Translations under genes and position numbers: made by a program
Virus record (IMG/VR): IMGVR_UViG_3300045996_001074
Location: 1 to 32,624 of that record
Strand: one strand, 5' to 3'
Length of the DNA stretch: 32,624 bases
Source: a virus
Notes under the pieces: generated by a model
What the model was told of the DNA's origin: nothing
The model's database searches: none
What the model saw: the letters and a program-made list of their open reading frames with translations, nothing else
Part shown: positions 1 through 6,864 of the stretch, piece by piece
How positions within the stretch are numbered: the first letter of the stretch is position 1
How the letters are laid out: each line of letters starts with the position of its first letter

Positions 1-11
1 CCGGGAAGGAA

Positions 12-86
12 TTACCAAACACTCCGCTCGTGCGGATATAGGTGTTCTGATTCGTAAATCAGAGCATCAAAATATCCTATTTGCAT
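12..86 (-). CDS. Possible 24-residue leaderless peptide
   Basis: A short open frame begins with ATG at 84-86 and stops with TAA at 12-14. It encodes a peptide starting MQIGYFDALIYESEHL. It lies just beyond the late-operon terminator. A perfect TATAAT sits at 92-97 on the minus strand, only 5 bases before the ATG, and no ribosome-binding site is visible, so a leaderless message is possible. A frame of this length can occur by chance, and a hairpin at 41-68 lies inside it. No family is recognised. The alternative is that the TATAAT starts a transcript whose gene lies beyond the left edge. Confidence 0.22.
   Translation of the reverse strand: MQIGYFDALIYESEHLYPHERSVW
41..68 (+). repeat. Inverted repeat (hairpin) left of the late terminator
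   Basis: Bases 46-52 and 57-63 are a perfect 7-bp inverted repeat around CGTA. Pairing extends outward to 41 and 68 with two G·U pairs (42-67, 45-64) that would form only in plus-strand RNA. No T tract follows on either strand, so it does not look like an intrinsic terminator. Function unknown. Confidence 0.35.
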
Positions 87-91
87 TGTTA

Positions 92-97
92 ATTATA
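92..97 (-). promoter_or_regulatory. Possible -10 box (TATAAT) reading out of the window
   Basis: A perfect TATAAT lies on the minus strand just after the late-operon terminator. No convincing -35 is present. The weak TTATTG 16 bases upstream falls in the terminator tail. It would start a leftward transcript at about base 85-86, at the ATG of the small frame 12-86. Confidence 0.3.
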
Positions 98-113
98 CCC
101 CGGAATAGCCAAA

Positions 114-155
114 CAATAACAGGGGCATCGTCCCAGTAATGAGACGATGCCCCTG
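114..155 (-). terminator. Intrinsic terminator of the leftward late operon
   Basis: Bases 120-132 and 143-155 form a perfect 13-bp GC-rich stem with a 10-base loop. On the minus strand the stem is followed by TTATTGTTT. It lies 30 bases after the stop of the last tail gene (186-1070), exactly where the leftward structural operon should end. Confidence 0.85.
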
Positions 156-185
156 TCGCTGTGGCTGCCAAGCTGAGGGTGGAGT

Positions 186-1070
186 TTAGCTAACTTCTAA
201 CCCGAGCGCCTCGCGTATCATGTCGCCAATCTCGCCACCTTCAGCAGGAATTTCGATGATAACCGGCAACCCCTTCACGTCAGGTGCACGAACCTTGTAC
301 CGGCCATCGTAGCCAGCAGCAACAAGTTTCGCAGAGCTGTGGAAATAGCCAACATTTGGCCCGCCATCAGTGACGGTGACAGACTTTTTCTTGTCCACTT
401 CGGGTGTCTTTTCCAGCACCACCGTGCGAGGCTCCACCATTTCCAGAGTGAACGTCGTGCCAACCTGAGCACCGTTATCTCCCGCACGAAACGTTACCGG
501 TACAGTCTCAGGATCGGGCGAAGGTGTCGGCACATATTGTTCAATACTCCGCTCCCGAGCCGCCGCCGCACTCACAGACAAAGCTTGAGAAGTCGTGGTA
601 TATCCTGCCTTTGATATCGTCTCAGTGTAGTTGTCAGCAGACGCATACAACACCGCCTCACCATCGTTATCAGTCGTGGCTTCAATGCTCTCTGTGGCGC
701 TCACAAGGCGCACCAGTGCGCCAACTACCGGATCATCATCCCCATCGAGCACGGTATAGGTTTGGGCATGGGGGCCGGTGCCAGACGATGAGGTGTAAAT
801 GGCCGGGTCAATCTCCGACCAATCTATCGAGCCATCCTGCAACGGCGCATCAGAACTTGCAATGTCTGAGACGTAGGAAATCGGCAAATCGTCTGTATCA
901 ATGGCGTGCACCTTCTGATACCGGCCACTGGCAGCAGGCACCTCACTTAGCCCCGTCACTCGCGCCCCAATCTGCGCCCCAGCCTTGTCGTAAAGCGTTA
1001 TCCCAACATTCGCCGCCTCGCCCGAATAGTCAGGATAGAACGCACCTATCAAATGATTCACAGTCGCCAT
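186..1070 (-). CDS. Tail-tip or fibre-associated protein with Ig/CarboxypepD-like domain
   Basis: This 294-residue protein is the last gene of the late operon. No whole-length family is recognised. Residues about 103-168 read as a short beta-sandwich of the carboxypeptidase regulatory/Ig-like type: a VVGALVRL strand, then TDNDGEAVLYA, then a YTETISKAGY stretch. Such domains decorate phage tail fibres and bind carbohydrate or cell surfaces. The first 100 residues also look beta-rich, and the C-terminus ends in a short GGEIGDMIREALGL helix. The ATG start is set by GGAGG eight bases upstream, and this site lies inside the end of the preceding 53-residue gene, so the two are coupled. The position after the adhesin and before the terminator suggests a receptor-binding or baseplate accessory role; this is inference. 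Confidence 0.6.
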   Translation of the reverse strand: MATVNHLIGAFYPDYSGEAANVGITLYDKAGAQIGARVTGLSEVPAASGRYQKVHAIDTDDLPISYVSDIASSDAPLQDGSIDWSEIDPAIYTSSSGTGPHAQTYTVLDGDDDPVVGALVRLVSATESIEATTDNDGEAVLYASADNYTETISKAGYTTTSQALSVSAAAARERSIEQYVPTPSPDPETVPVTFRAGDNGAQVGTTFTLEMVEPRTVVLEKTPEVDKKKSVTVTDGGPNVGYFHSSAKLVAAGYDGRYKVRAPDVKGLPVIIEIPAEGGEIGDMIREALGLEVS

Positions 1071-1232
1071 TTAAACAGCCTCCAGAACCGGCACCGGCAA
1101 ATACTCGTATTGCTGCACGGCTTCAGCTTCGGGCAACGCAATGCAGCCCTCTCCCGGCTCCCATTCTTCTACCCCGTCCCACACCACTGTATTCACGATA
1201 TAGCCGTCACAGATAACACAGTATCGGTTCAT
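1071..1232 (-). CDS. Small fibre-associated protein (WDG-W-P-G type)
   Basis: This 53-residue gene fills the gap between the adhesin and the last tail gene. It starts MNRYCVICDGYIVNTVVWDG and continues with EEWEPGEGCIALP. The pattern of an N-terminal strand, VVWDG, then W-x-P-x-x-G-C is one I know from small proteins encoded directly after phage tail-fibre genes, where they may act with the fibre; their function is unproven. The ATG at 1230-1232 is preferred because AAGGA is about 8 bases upstream. An in-frame ATG at 1239-1241 would leave the same site no spacing. The upstream stop TAA at 1245-1247 abuts the ribosome-binding site, so translation is probably coupled to the adhesin. Confidence 0.65.
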   Translation of the reverse strand: MNRYCVICDGYIVNTVVWDGVEEWEPGEGCIALPEAEAVQQYEYLPVPVLEAV

Positions 1233-1244
1233 AAGAGCCATCCT

Positions 1245-2195
1245 TTACGATGCATAGATACGCACATAACCCGTACCACCGTTTCCGCCAGCGCCGGAAG
1301 CAAAGCCATTCACGGAAGCGCCACCGCCGCCGCCACCGGCCCCACGCTTACCGGCCCCGCCATTACCACCAACGCCGGATGGATTAGACGCGCCACCGGC
1401 ACCACCATTGCCCGGTCTGTCGGTGTCGGGGTCTGGTGCGTCGGTGCCGTTCTGCCCCGCAATAGCGCCGCCTGTGGACGTTGTAGACGATACAGCGTAG
1501 GTCTGCCCACCTCTGCCGCCCACGCCCCCGGTAGCGAAGGCATTGCCCGTGGTGATGCCACCACCTGCACCACCACCACCGGATGCCATTTGCGCAGTGC
1601 TGCCGCTCGCCCCGTTGCCGGTCGTGGCTGCCGAGCTACCGCCACCGATATAGGTGCCCAACCCAGCCCCCGCACCGGTCGTAGTTGTTGCCGTGCCGCC
1701 CGAGCCACCAGCACCGGGTGAAGCCGTCACAAGGTCAGTGGCACCGTTGGCTACTTTGGTAGTGCCGCCGTTGGTCCCTGCACCGCCATTAGTGGCGTCT
1801 GTGGCTGCTGCTGTGCCGCCATTGCCACCAGCGCCAACAGTGACGGCTAAAGTAGTGGCCCCGCCCAAATCTGCAACCAAAATGCGCCTGACAGTGGTAC
1901 CGCCCGATCCACCACCCACGCCACCTGTACGAGCCGTTCCTGCTGCATCGCGCCGCCCTGCACCACCACCACCACCGCCAGCAATGCAAGTGATGTCGAG
2001 GTATTTAGCGGCTGCCGGGATGTTGTAGGTGCCACTGGCGAGGAATGTTTCGGTGGCTGGCTGGAACGCATCAGCGCCGTTGGTGCCGTTCGTTCCATTA
2101 GTGCCCGGTGTGCCTTGCGGCCCCTGAATGCCTTGTATTCCCTGTGTCCCCTGTTCACCTTGCGGGCCACGCGGGCCGGACTTCGTAAATCCCAT
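1245..2195 (-). CDS. Collagen-like, glycine-rich tail fibre adhesin
   Basis: This 316-residue protein has three parts. Residues about 8-40 are Gly-X-Y repeats (GPQGEQGTQGIQGIQGPQG and GTNG repeats), which trimerise as a collagen-like stem. Residues about 50-78 contain FLASGTYNIPAAAKYLDIT, the strand pair that commonly precedes glycine-rich phage domains. The rest, to GTGYVRIYAS, is dominated by GG and GGG runs with short hydrophobic insertions. This composition matches glycine-rich receptor-binding tips of phage fibres (polyglycine type, as in gp38 adhesins of T-even phages), where inserted loops give host specificity. AGGAA eight bases before the ATG supports the start. It lies downstream of an intrinsic terminator (2257-2285) that could reduce its expression. 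Receptor unknown. Confidence 0.8.
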   Translation of the reverse strand: MGFTKSGPRGPQGEQGTQGIQGIQGPQGTPGTNGTNGTNGADAFQPATETFLASGTYNIPAAAKYLDITCIAGGGGGGAGRRDAAGTARTGGVGGGSGGTTVRRILVADLGGATTLAVTVGAGGNGGTAAATDATNGGAGTNGGTTKVANGATDLVTASPGAGGSGGTATTTTGAGAGLGTYIGGGSSAATTGNGASGSTAQMASGGGGAGGGITTGNAFATGGVGGRGGQTYAVSSTTSTGGAIAGQNGTDAPDPDTDRPGNGGAGGASNPSGVGGNGGAGKRGAGGGGGGASVNGFASGAGGNGGTGYVRIYAS

Positions 2196-2250
2196 AATGT
2201 TGGTTCCTAATTGCTATGACGACTTTGTTAAGTTTACCCGAAAAAGGGCA

Positions 2251-2285
2251 AACAAAACGCCCCGGCCATTGACTGACAGGGGCGT
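2251..2285 (-). terminator. Intrinsic terminator after the 2307-2699 gene
   Basis: ACGCCCC at 2257-2263 and GGGGCGT at 2279-2285 form a 7-bp GC-rich stem with a 15-base loop. On the minus strand the stem is followed by TTTGTTTG. It lies 22 bases after the stop of the DUF6941-like gene and before the adhesin, so it isolates the accessory gene from the fibre genes. Confidence 0.7.
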
Positions 2286-2306
2286 GGTACGTTTATTGAC
2301 GGGGCA

Positions 2307-2699
2307 CTATATTACATTCGCCTCAAGGGGCAGTTCCCATACTGTTTTTCCGCGAAATCCGAGATGAACTAAATACCTGCCTGGGGCATCGAATGTCATG
2401 GTAATTGGGGCCACGATCTGAATTAACTTGCTGTAATCTTCATGGTTCTGCGGTAAATCGAACGCTACAACCACATTCCATTTATCCATTGAGTTGCCGC
2501 GCGGAGCCATCACCGTGACCAAAATACTGTTATCGTGGCCATAATCTTCAGTATCCGCTCGTAATTGCACAATCAGATTCACTTGTCTCGTTACAGGGTA
2601 CGACTCATTGGCAATCGAATGACGAACACCTTTGATGTCATACTGCTCATGATCCAACTCAATAATCTCATCTGCAAATAACGCCCAAAGAATTTTCAT
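2307..2699 (-). CDS. DUF6941-like cytoplasmic protein, autonomous accessory gene
   Basis: This 130-residue protein has no signal peptide or membrane segment. The pattern is an opening MKILWALFADEI strand, a G-x-x-x-x-I turn, SYPVTRQVNLIVQL, a polar loop, VTVMAPRG, then FDAPGRYLVHLGFRGK and a closing strand. It resembles the DUF6941 family of small bacterial beta-sandwich proteins of unknown function. The assignment comes from pattern memory only. The gene has its own -10 box (TATACT, 2706-2711) six bases before the ATG, no ribosome-binding site, and its own terminator (2251-2285). It can therefore be expressed independently of the late operon, as expected for a moron gene active in a lysogen. 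It is divergent from the small membrane peptide at 2741. Confidence 0.7.
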   Translation of the reverse strand: MKILWALFADEIIELDHEQYDIKGVRHSIANESYPVTRQVNLIVQLRADTEDYGHDNSILVTVMAPRGNSMDKWNVVVAFDLPQNHEDYSKLIQIVAPITMTFDAPGRYLVHLGFRGKTVWELPLEANVI

Positions 2700-2705
2700 G
2701 GTCTC

Positions 2706-2711
2706 AGTATA
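2706..2711 (-). promoter_or_regulatory. -10 box for a leaderless transcript of the 2307-2699 gene
   Basis: On the minus strand TATACT is followed by six bases and then the ATG at 2697-2699, so transcription would start at or next to the start codon. A partial -35 (TTGTAG) lies 16 bases upstream and overlaps the plus-strand TACAAT at 2729-2734. The 41-base gap between divergent genes therefore holds two overlapping promoters. Confidence 0.55.
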
Positions 2712-2725
2712 AATTGGTTGCTTAG

Positions 2726-2734
2726 TGCTACAAT
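2726..2734 (+). promoter_or_regulatory. Extended -10 promoter (TGCTACAAT) for the 43-residue peptide
   Basis: TACAAT at 2729-2734 has the TG of an extended -10 at 2726-2727. The ATG at 2741 is six bases downstream, which puts the expected start site on the start codon. No -35 match is seen. The ten bases GTGCTACAAT recur exactly at 2878-2887 and with one change at 31646-31655. Confidence 0.6.
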
Positions 2735-2740
2735 AGCCCT

Positions 2741-2872
2741 ATGCTCGGCTTCCTACTCCCCTTCATTGCCATAGCAGCCACTATCGCTGCCGTGGTGCTT
2801 TCCAATCGCCAGGACGAGGATATTAAGAACGGGAAGACTAAGCCGCCAAATAAGCATAAGTGGGAAGAGTGA
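2741..2872 (+). CDS. 43-residue single-span membrane peptide
   Basis: The frame runs from ATG at 2741 to TGA at 2870-2872. Residues 2-21 (LGFLLPFIAIAATIAAVVLS) form one hydrophobic span. They are followed by a charged tail of about 22 residues rich in K, D and E, ending KHKWEE. Orientation is opposite to the late operon. There is no ribosome-binding site, but an extended -10 lies six bases before the ATG, so the message is probably leaderless. The lipoprotein gene follows 22 bases later with its own copy of the same element. No family is recognised. Size and topology suit a small inner-membrane effector, for example in superinfection exclusion or lipoprotein partnering; this is inference. An antisense minus-strand frame is less likely because it lacks any start signal. 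Confidence 0.6.
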   Translation: MLGFLLPFIAIAATIAAVVLSNRQDEDIKNGKTKPPNKHKWEE

Positions 2873-2878
2873 ATATCG

Positions 2879-2887
2879 TGCTACAAT
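2879..2887 (+). promoter_or_regulatory. Extended -10 promoter (TGCTACAAT) for the lipoprotein
   Basis: TACAAT at 2882-2887 with TG at 2879-2880 lies seven bases before the ATG at 2895-2897. The same ten-base element precedes the peptide gene at 2741. An earlier in-frame ATG at 2886 lies inside this box and could not be translated from a transcript starting at about 2894. The promoter therefore decides the start. Confidence 0.6.
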
Positions 2888-2894
2888 GGCAAGT

Positions 2895-3629
2895 ATGAGA
2901 ATATCCCTCGTACTTGCCTTTTTTTGCGCCTGCCTTGCTGGCTGCGGTTCGTCCCCTGTGGATTCACCCGCACCCACGACTAACACAGTTTCGACTACGA
3001 CATCGGCCACAGCAGTACCAAATCGTACTTACGAAATCACGTTCAAGGTCGTGCGAGCGCCAAATGGCTCAGAGATTCACTATAAATATGGCAGCCAGTC
3101 CATGAAAGCAATTGGTGGCAACGACTGGAGTATGCCGATAAAAGCTGCTGGTGGGACGAACTTATACTTAGGCTGCACCCGCCCATTCGATTACGAGCCG
3201 GTGGTCCAGCCTATCACAGTTCAGATCGTTCTTGGGGACAAGGTGCTTGCGGAGAAGACATCCACAGAACGGACGGTTTCTTGTGGCGGTGATGTTCCCT
3301 ACCCTCCCGGCTTTGTCACCCCGACACCTCACCCAGACGCAGAGACAAGGCAGGCAGAGGCACGCGAATATCTCGATGAGCGCGAACTCAAGATGCAAAC
3401 CATAGAAGACGAGCGCAAAGAGCGTAGAGTCCGCGAAGACGCACGGTATAGGGAGAGTCGCGCTGCACGGCTTCAGTCTGAGATTGCCGAAATGAGAAGT
3501 CGGCGGAATGGCATGATCGATAATCTGCGCACCACTTCGAGGCCCGGTTACATTGAACTGGAAATAAAAGAGTTAGATCGGGAAATTGAGAAGTCGGAGC
3601 GGGATTTGGCGAATGTCTATAAACCCTAA
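2895..3629 (+). CDS. Lipoprotein with beta-sandwich domain and C-terminal coiled coil
   Basis: This 244-residue protein starts MRISLVLAFFCACLAGC: a short positive N-terminus, a hydrophobic core and the lipobox LAGC with Cys17 as the lipid-modified residue. Residues 18-42 are a Ser/Thr/Pro linker. Residues about 43-132 form a beta domain (YEITFKVV, EIHYKYG, ITVQIVLGDKVL, TERTVSCGG) that resembles the MmpS-type fold, with Cys94 and Cys130 able to form a disulfide. After a Pro-rich hinge, residues about 148-241 are a highly charged coiled coil. It is a surface or periplasm-facing protein on the strand opposite the late genes, with its own promoter, which points to expression in the lysogen. Phage lipoproteins often block superinfection, for example by masking a receptor; that role here is inference. 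Its TAA overlaps the stop of the convergent methyltransferase. Confidence 0.8.
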   Translation: MRISLVLAFFCACLAGCGSSPVDSPAPTTNTVSTTTSATAVPNRTYEITFKVVRAPNGSEIHYKYGSQSMKAIGGNDWSMPIKAAGGTNLYLGCTRPFDYEPVVQPITVQIVLGDKVLAEKTSTERTVSCGGDVPYPPGFVTPTPHPDAETRQAEAREYLDERELKMQTIEDERKERRVREDARYRESRAARLQSEIAEMRSRRNGMIDNLRTTSRPGYIELEIKELDREIEKSERDLANVYKP

Positions 3630-4465
3630 GATGGTTTCTCAATAATCAGCCCGATAGACGTGGTTACGAAGCCTTCAAGCAATAGCTTAATGTGCTTATC
3701 CCACGAATATGGCGGCAAATCCACGTGCTTGTCGTATGGCAAAGTGCCCTGCCTGTAATCAATCTCAATCCGGCAACCAGTGGCCCTAATGTCGCGCGCA
3801 AGCGCTTGAATGTCGCGCTTGCGATAGATGGATAGCCCCTCAGATTCCAACGTCCGCCAGTTACTTGAACAGTTGTACTCACTGGTATGCACTGCGACCC
3901 CGCCGGGGCGTAAACACTTCAGGGAATTTAAAACAAAGTCATGACCACGCCTGAGTGACCCTAAATGCTCGAATGAGCACGCCGACCATACGAAATCGAA
4001 CTCACCTTGCATCAGATCGGCGGGAATGTGGTTCATATCCACCGGTCGAAAGGTCACACGCTCGTTAAAGGTAGCAGGGTCACAGAGACCATCTTTATTT
4101 AGCTTTTCCAGAGACGCCGCGTGCTGGTTGCTTTCCACCCACCCCGACGCATGGGCATCATTGGCGTCTAGGTCAGTCGCAACAATTGAACATCCCCGAG
4201 AGGCAAACACGGCGGGCAGTTGCTCCTCGCCAACGGCAAACACAAGCCCTTTCGAGTTAAGCCGCAACAAGCCGCGTTCATCTAGCGCTTGGCAAATGTA
4301 ACATAGCTCCCAGTACTTACGGTGCATCCTAATAGGCGAACGAAACACCTCTGCCCATTCAAGGAATGATGGAGTCTCTAGGTCGCTCTGTTGGCAAAGG
4401 CGAGACTTAAGCAATCCATCGGGGGCAGCCTTTTGCGCTTGCCTATTTAGAAAGTTGCGTAGCAC
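3626..4465 (-). CDS. SAM-dependent methyltransferase (class I)
   Basis: This 279-residue protein has a Rossmann methyltransferase core. Motif I is GLVFAVGEEQLPAVFASRG (residues 73-91). An acidic strand end ATDLD (96-100) would bind the ribose. DFVWSACSFEHL (157-168) and LKCLRPGGVAVHTSEYN (182-198) are the motif IV/V equivalents. The substrate is not evident. The position among tail-fibre genes suggests modification of a glycan, surface component or fibre, as for fibre-linked methyltransferases in other phages. The start is GTG at 4463-4465, twelve bases after the spike stop, with no clear ribosome-binding site, so translation may depend on coupling. Met47 (RMHRKYWE) is a later alternative. 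Its stop TAG overlaps the lipoprotein stop tail-to-tail. Confidence 0.8.
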   Translation of the reverse strand: MLRNFLNRQAQKAAPDGLLKSRLCQQSDLETPSFLEWAEVFRSPIRMHRKYWELCYICQALDERGLLRLNSKGLVFAVGEEQLPAVFASRGCSIVATDLDANDAHASGWVESNQHAASLEKLNKDGLCDPATFNERVTFRPVDMNHIPADLMQGEFDFVWSACSFEHLGSLRRGHDFVLNSLKCLRPGGVAVHTSEYNCSSNWRTLESEGLSIYRKRDIQALARDIRATGCRIEIDYRQGTLPYDKHVDLPPYSWDKHIKLLLEGFVTTSIGLIIEKPS

Positions 4466-4477
4466 AGCTTAAAGATA

Positions 4478-6859
4478 CTATGCCCCTAGATTGACAGCCA
4501 CTAGCCGCGAAGTGCCTGGCCCGTCTATGTCGTTTAGGCCGCCAGAATCATTGCCTCGCAAGTCATTGTGCTGCACGATACAATTATCGCATCCAGAATT
4601 AAGAAATATGCCGTATTCTTGAACTCCGCCAAAACCTGAACGGTTATAGCAGCGATTCCCTGTAAGAGTAAAGCCATCTACCGTCGCGCCAACCTCAATG
4701 CCCTTGCCGTCAGTTGCACCAAAGTTGTTTGATATGGCTTGGCAATTGTGCGCCGCATGGTCAGTGCCAAAGTTAATAAGCAGCCCGTGGATTCCGCAGT
4801 TTTCGAACCGGCAAGCATTAAATACGTAACTTTCGCACGAAACATCGTTTACCACAGCGCCAACCCCAGGGCGAGCGGAGAACCAGCAGTTATCAAATGT
4901 TATGTCGCGTCCTGCCGAACCGTATAATCCGTGTTGGTGCGAGTCAAAGTAACATTGTGAGAAGCTACAATATTGGGGCGGGGATACCGCATAATCAACC
5001 GCCTTCAGGTGCAAGCAATTCCCGGTGCCGGTAGTATTATCATTCGCGGAGTTCACGAAGTCACACAAAGAGAATGAGCAGCTTTCGCAACCGCCTTCAA
5101 CAATGACTGATCCGGCACCCACCTTCGCCGCATCGGTGCTACACGCCGATACCCAAATATCCAAGCATCGAACCATATACAAAAAGCGCGTAAAGGTATC
5201 AGCGCGAATGTTCTTAATGAACGCAATCACGCTCATGTTCGAAGTGTTGCCAAGATTAACGCAATGAAAACAGGTGCTAAATTGTAGGTCGGACAGCGTA
5301 AGAATGGCGAAGTGCTCTGCCGCAATCTCCGCCCCACTCGTGCGCGTTACCGATGGATAGAAACGCAGGTTGCGCACGGCGATGCTGTGCCGCTGCGAAG
5401 AGCTATCCACGGCCAGAGTATTGCCCGTCGCGCTGCTCATGCGAATTTGGGAAGCATTGCCATCGCCCAACAACTGCACGCCATTGGCGGCAATGGTCAG
5501 TCCTGTAACCTTATACGAGCCAGGTGGAAAATAAACCGTCCCGCCCGCCACTTCAGCGGCATCAATGGCGGCTTGAATAGCCGTGGTGTCGTCTGTGCTA
5601 CCGTCACCGGTGGCATTGTAGGGCGAATCCTTCACATTGAAGTAAATAGAGGTGCCACCGCCTCCACCTCCGCCTGTTGCACCCAACTCGACAACCGCCC
5701 CGGTATCGTCCTTAGAATAAACCTTGTTATCTGTGCGGGCATAAATTATTGTCTCACCCGTCGCAGGGGTCGCTGGTGCCGAAGCGAGCTGCGGCAATCG
5801 AATCTGATTGTGCACCCATACCCCGGCCTCATCTACCACCAAGCCATCGGTGCGCGTAGTCTCGCCATTAGGGGTAAAGCCGAGACTAATATTGGTGCCG
5901 TGATCGGTCGGCGTATGGTCTTCGGTGGCAGTCCCTACCACAGCCGCGTTGCCCGTTGTGGGGAACGCCGAGCCGTCATAGCCCGCCGCTGTCCAAGCGC
6001 CGATAACATCGCCACTATCCACCGCCGTAGGGCTTGCCACGGTGCCCCGGCTCGTGCGGGTGCGGATGCGCGAATGGAACGCTCCCGCCTCTTCGATAGA
6101 CGACACAATGGTTTGCTGATCGAGGAACGTATTGGCCTCGGACTTCACCGCATAGTCACCAGCCGCCACCTCTATCCGCTCCCATATCGTGCCATTGTAG
6201 ACAGCCGCATCGCCCACGCCCCAGACTATCGAACCGCTGCCCAGATTGCGCGTCCCGGCCACGCTCACAATCAGCAAGTCTCCCACAGTGCCAGTGCCAT
6301 CAATCAGCGTTGGCGTATTCGTCGCCACGTCCCACGAGCCGACATAGTTCGTTGGCCCCTCTATCACGGTGCCACTGCGCGAAATCTCTACCCAAGAAGC
6401 ATTCACCGACACCCCGCCATCGGTCGTCACCACAAACGGCGGCGAAACACTCGGGGAAATGACCGAGAGAATCCCCGTAGGACTTACCGGCGTGGCACTT
6501 TCGGTAAACGCAAATTCCGCCATCACCGTGAGGGGCACATCGTCAAAGGTGTCGGCATCGTCTGCCACCTGAATGCAGAGGCGCAAGGCATCCAGGATGG
6601 TCTCACGCGGGTTGTCGCCGCTTTGCTTGGCCCCGCCGTCAATACTCACCGTGACACCTTCAGGCACAGTAGCATCGCCCAGCCGCACGCCGGTCACTTG
6701 CGACAGATACGCCGGGATGTCAGGAGGGCAGTTGGCCATCGCTAGTCCATTGAGCTGAATGGTGCCGACGTGGGTTTTGCCCAGCGCCGCTGCCTCAACC
6801 GACAGCAGGAAGCGCAAGACAACGATATTGGCGCGTGGTGTGCGCATTGGCATATTCAT
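4478..6859 (-). CDS. Tailspike/fibre with pectate-lyase-like beta-helix
   Basis: This 793-residue protein has an N-terminal half (about 1-395) with beta-rich, low-homology structure suited to tail attachment and a stem. A run of seven glycines (about 396-402) forms a hinge. The second half opens IYFNVKDSPYNATGDGSTDD, then TTAIQAAIDAAEVAGGTVYF and PPGSYKVTGLTI, the classic start of the pectate lyase 3 superfamily (right-handed parallel beta-helix). Repeated C-x-F and N-C rungs follow to about residue 770. Such spikes bind and often cleave capsule, O-antigen or other polysaccharide outside the cell. Catalytic residues cannot be assigned by eye, so binding alone is possible. The ATG follows five bases after the TAA of the upstream gene, with GAGGA about 12 bases before it. 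Confidence 0.85.
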   Translation of the reverse strand: MNMPMRTPRANIVVLRFLLSVEAAALGKTHVGTIQLNGLAMANCPPDIPAYLSQVTGVRLGDATVPEGVTVSIDGGAKQSGDNPRETILDALRLCIQVADDADTFDDVPLTVMAEFAFTESATPVSPTGILSVISPSVSPPFVVTTDGGVSVNASWVEISRSGTVIEGPTNYVGSWDVATNTPTLIDGTGTVGDLLIVSVAGTRNLGSGSIVWGVGDAAVYNGTIWERIEVAAGDYAVKSEANTFLDQQTIVSSIEEAGAFHSRIRTRTSRGTVASPTAVDSGDVIGAWTAAGYDGSAFPTTGNAAVVGTATEDHTPTDHGTNISLGFTPNGETTRTDGLVVDEAGVWVHNQIRLPQLASAPATPATGETIIYARTDNKVYSKDDTGAVVELGATGGGGGGGTSIYFNVKDSPYNATGDGSTDDTTAIQAAIDAAEVAGGTVYFPPGSYKVTGLTIAANGVQLLGDGNASQIRMSSATGNTLAVDSSSQRHSIAVRNLRFYPSVTRTSGAEIAAEHFAILTLSDLQFSTCFHCVNLGNTSNMSVIAFIKNIRADTFTRFLYMVRCLDIWVSACSTDAAKVGAGSVIVEGGCESCSFSLCDFVNSANDNTTGTGNCLHLKAVDYAVSPPQYCSFSQCYFDSHQHGLYGSAGRDITFDNCWFSARPGVGAVVNDVSCESYVFNACRFENCGIHGLLINFGTDHAAHNCQAISNNFGATDGKGIEVGATVDGFTLTGNRCYNRSGFGGVQEYGIFLNSGCDNCIVQHNDLRGNDSGGLNDIDGPGTSRLVAVNLGA

Positions 6860-6864
6860 AATAT

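Noticed and set aside
41-68. The hairpin near the left edge as a second late terminator
   Set aside because: No T tract on the side that leftward transcription would need, and the terminator at 120-155 is sufficient.
1654-2028. Pro/Val/Ala-rich plus-strand frame opposite the adhesin
   Set aside because: It is the complement of glycine codons (GGN read as NCC), a known artefact of glycine-rich genes.
2753-3010. 85-codon minus-strand frame inside the accessory cassette
   Set aside because: It overlaps the plus-strand peptide and lipoprotein, which have promoters and a lipobox. The minus frame has no start signal.
5312-6745. 477-codon plus-strand open frame opposite the spike gene
   Set aside because: Its product is rich in Arg, His and Ala with no domain pattern, and the opposite frame is a clear beta-helix spike. 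It is an antisense shadow.
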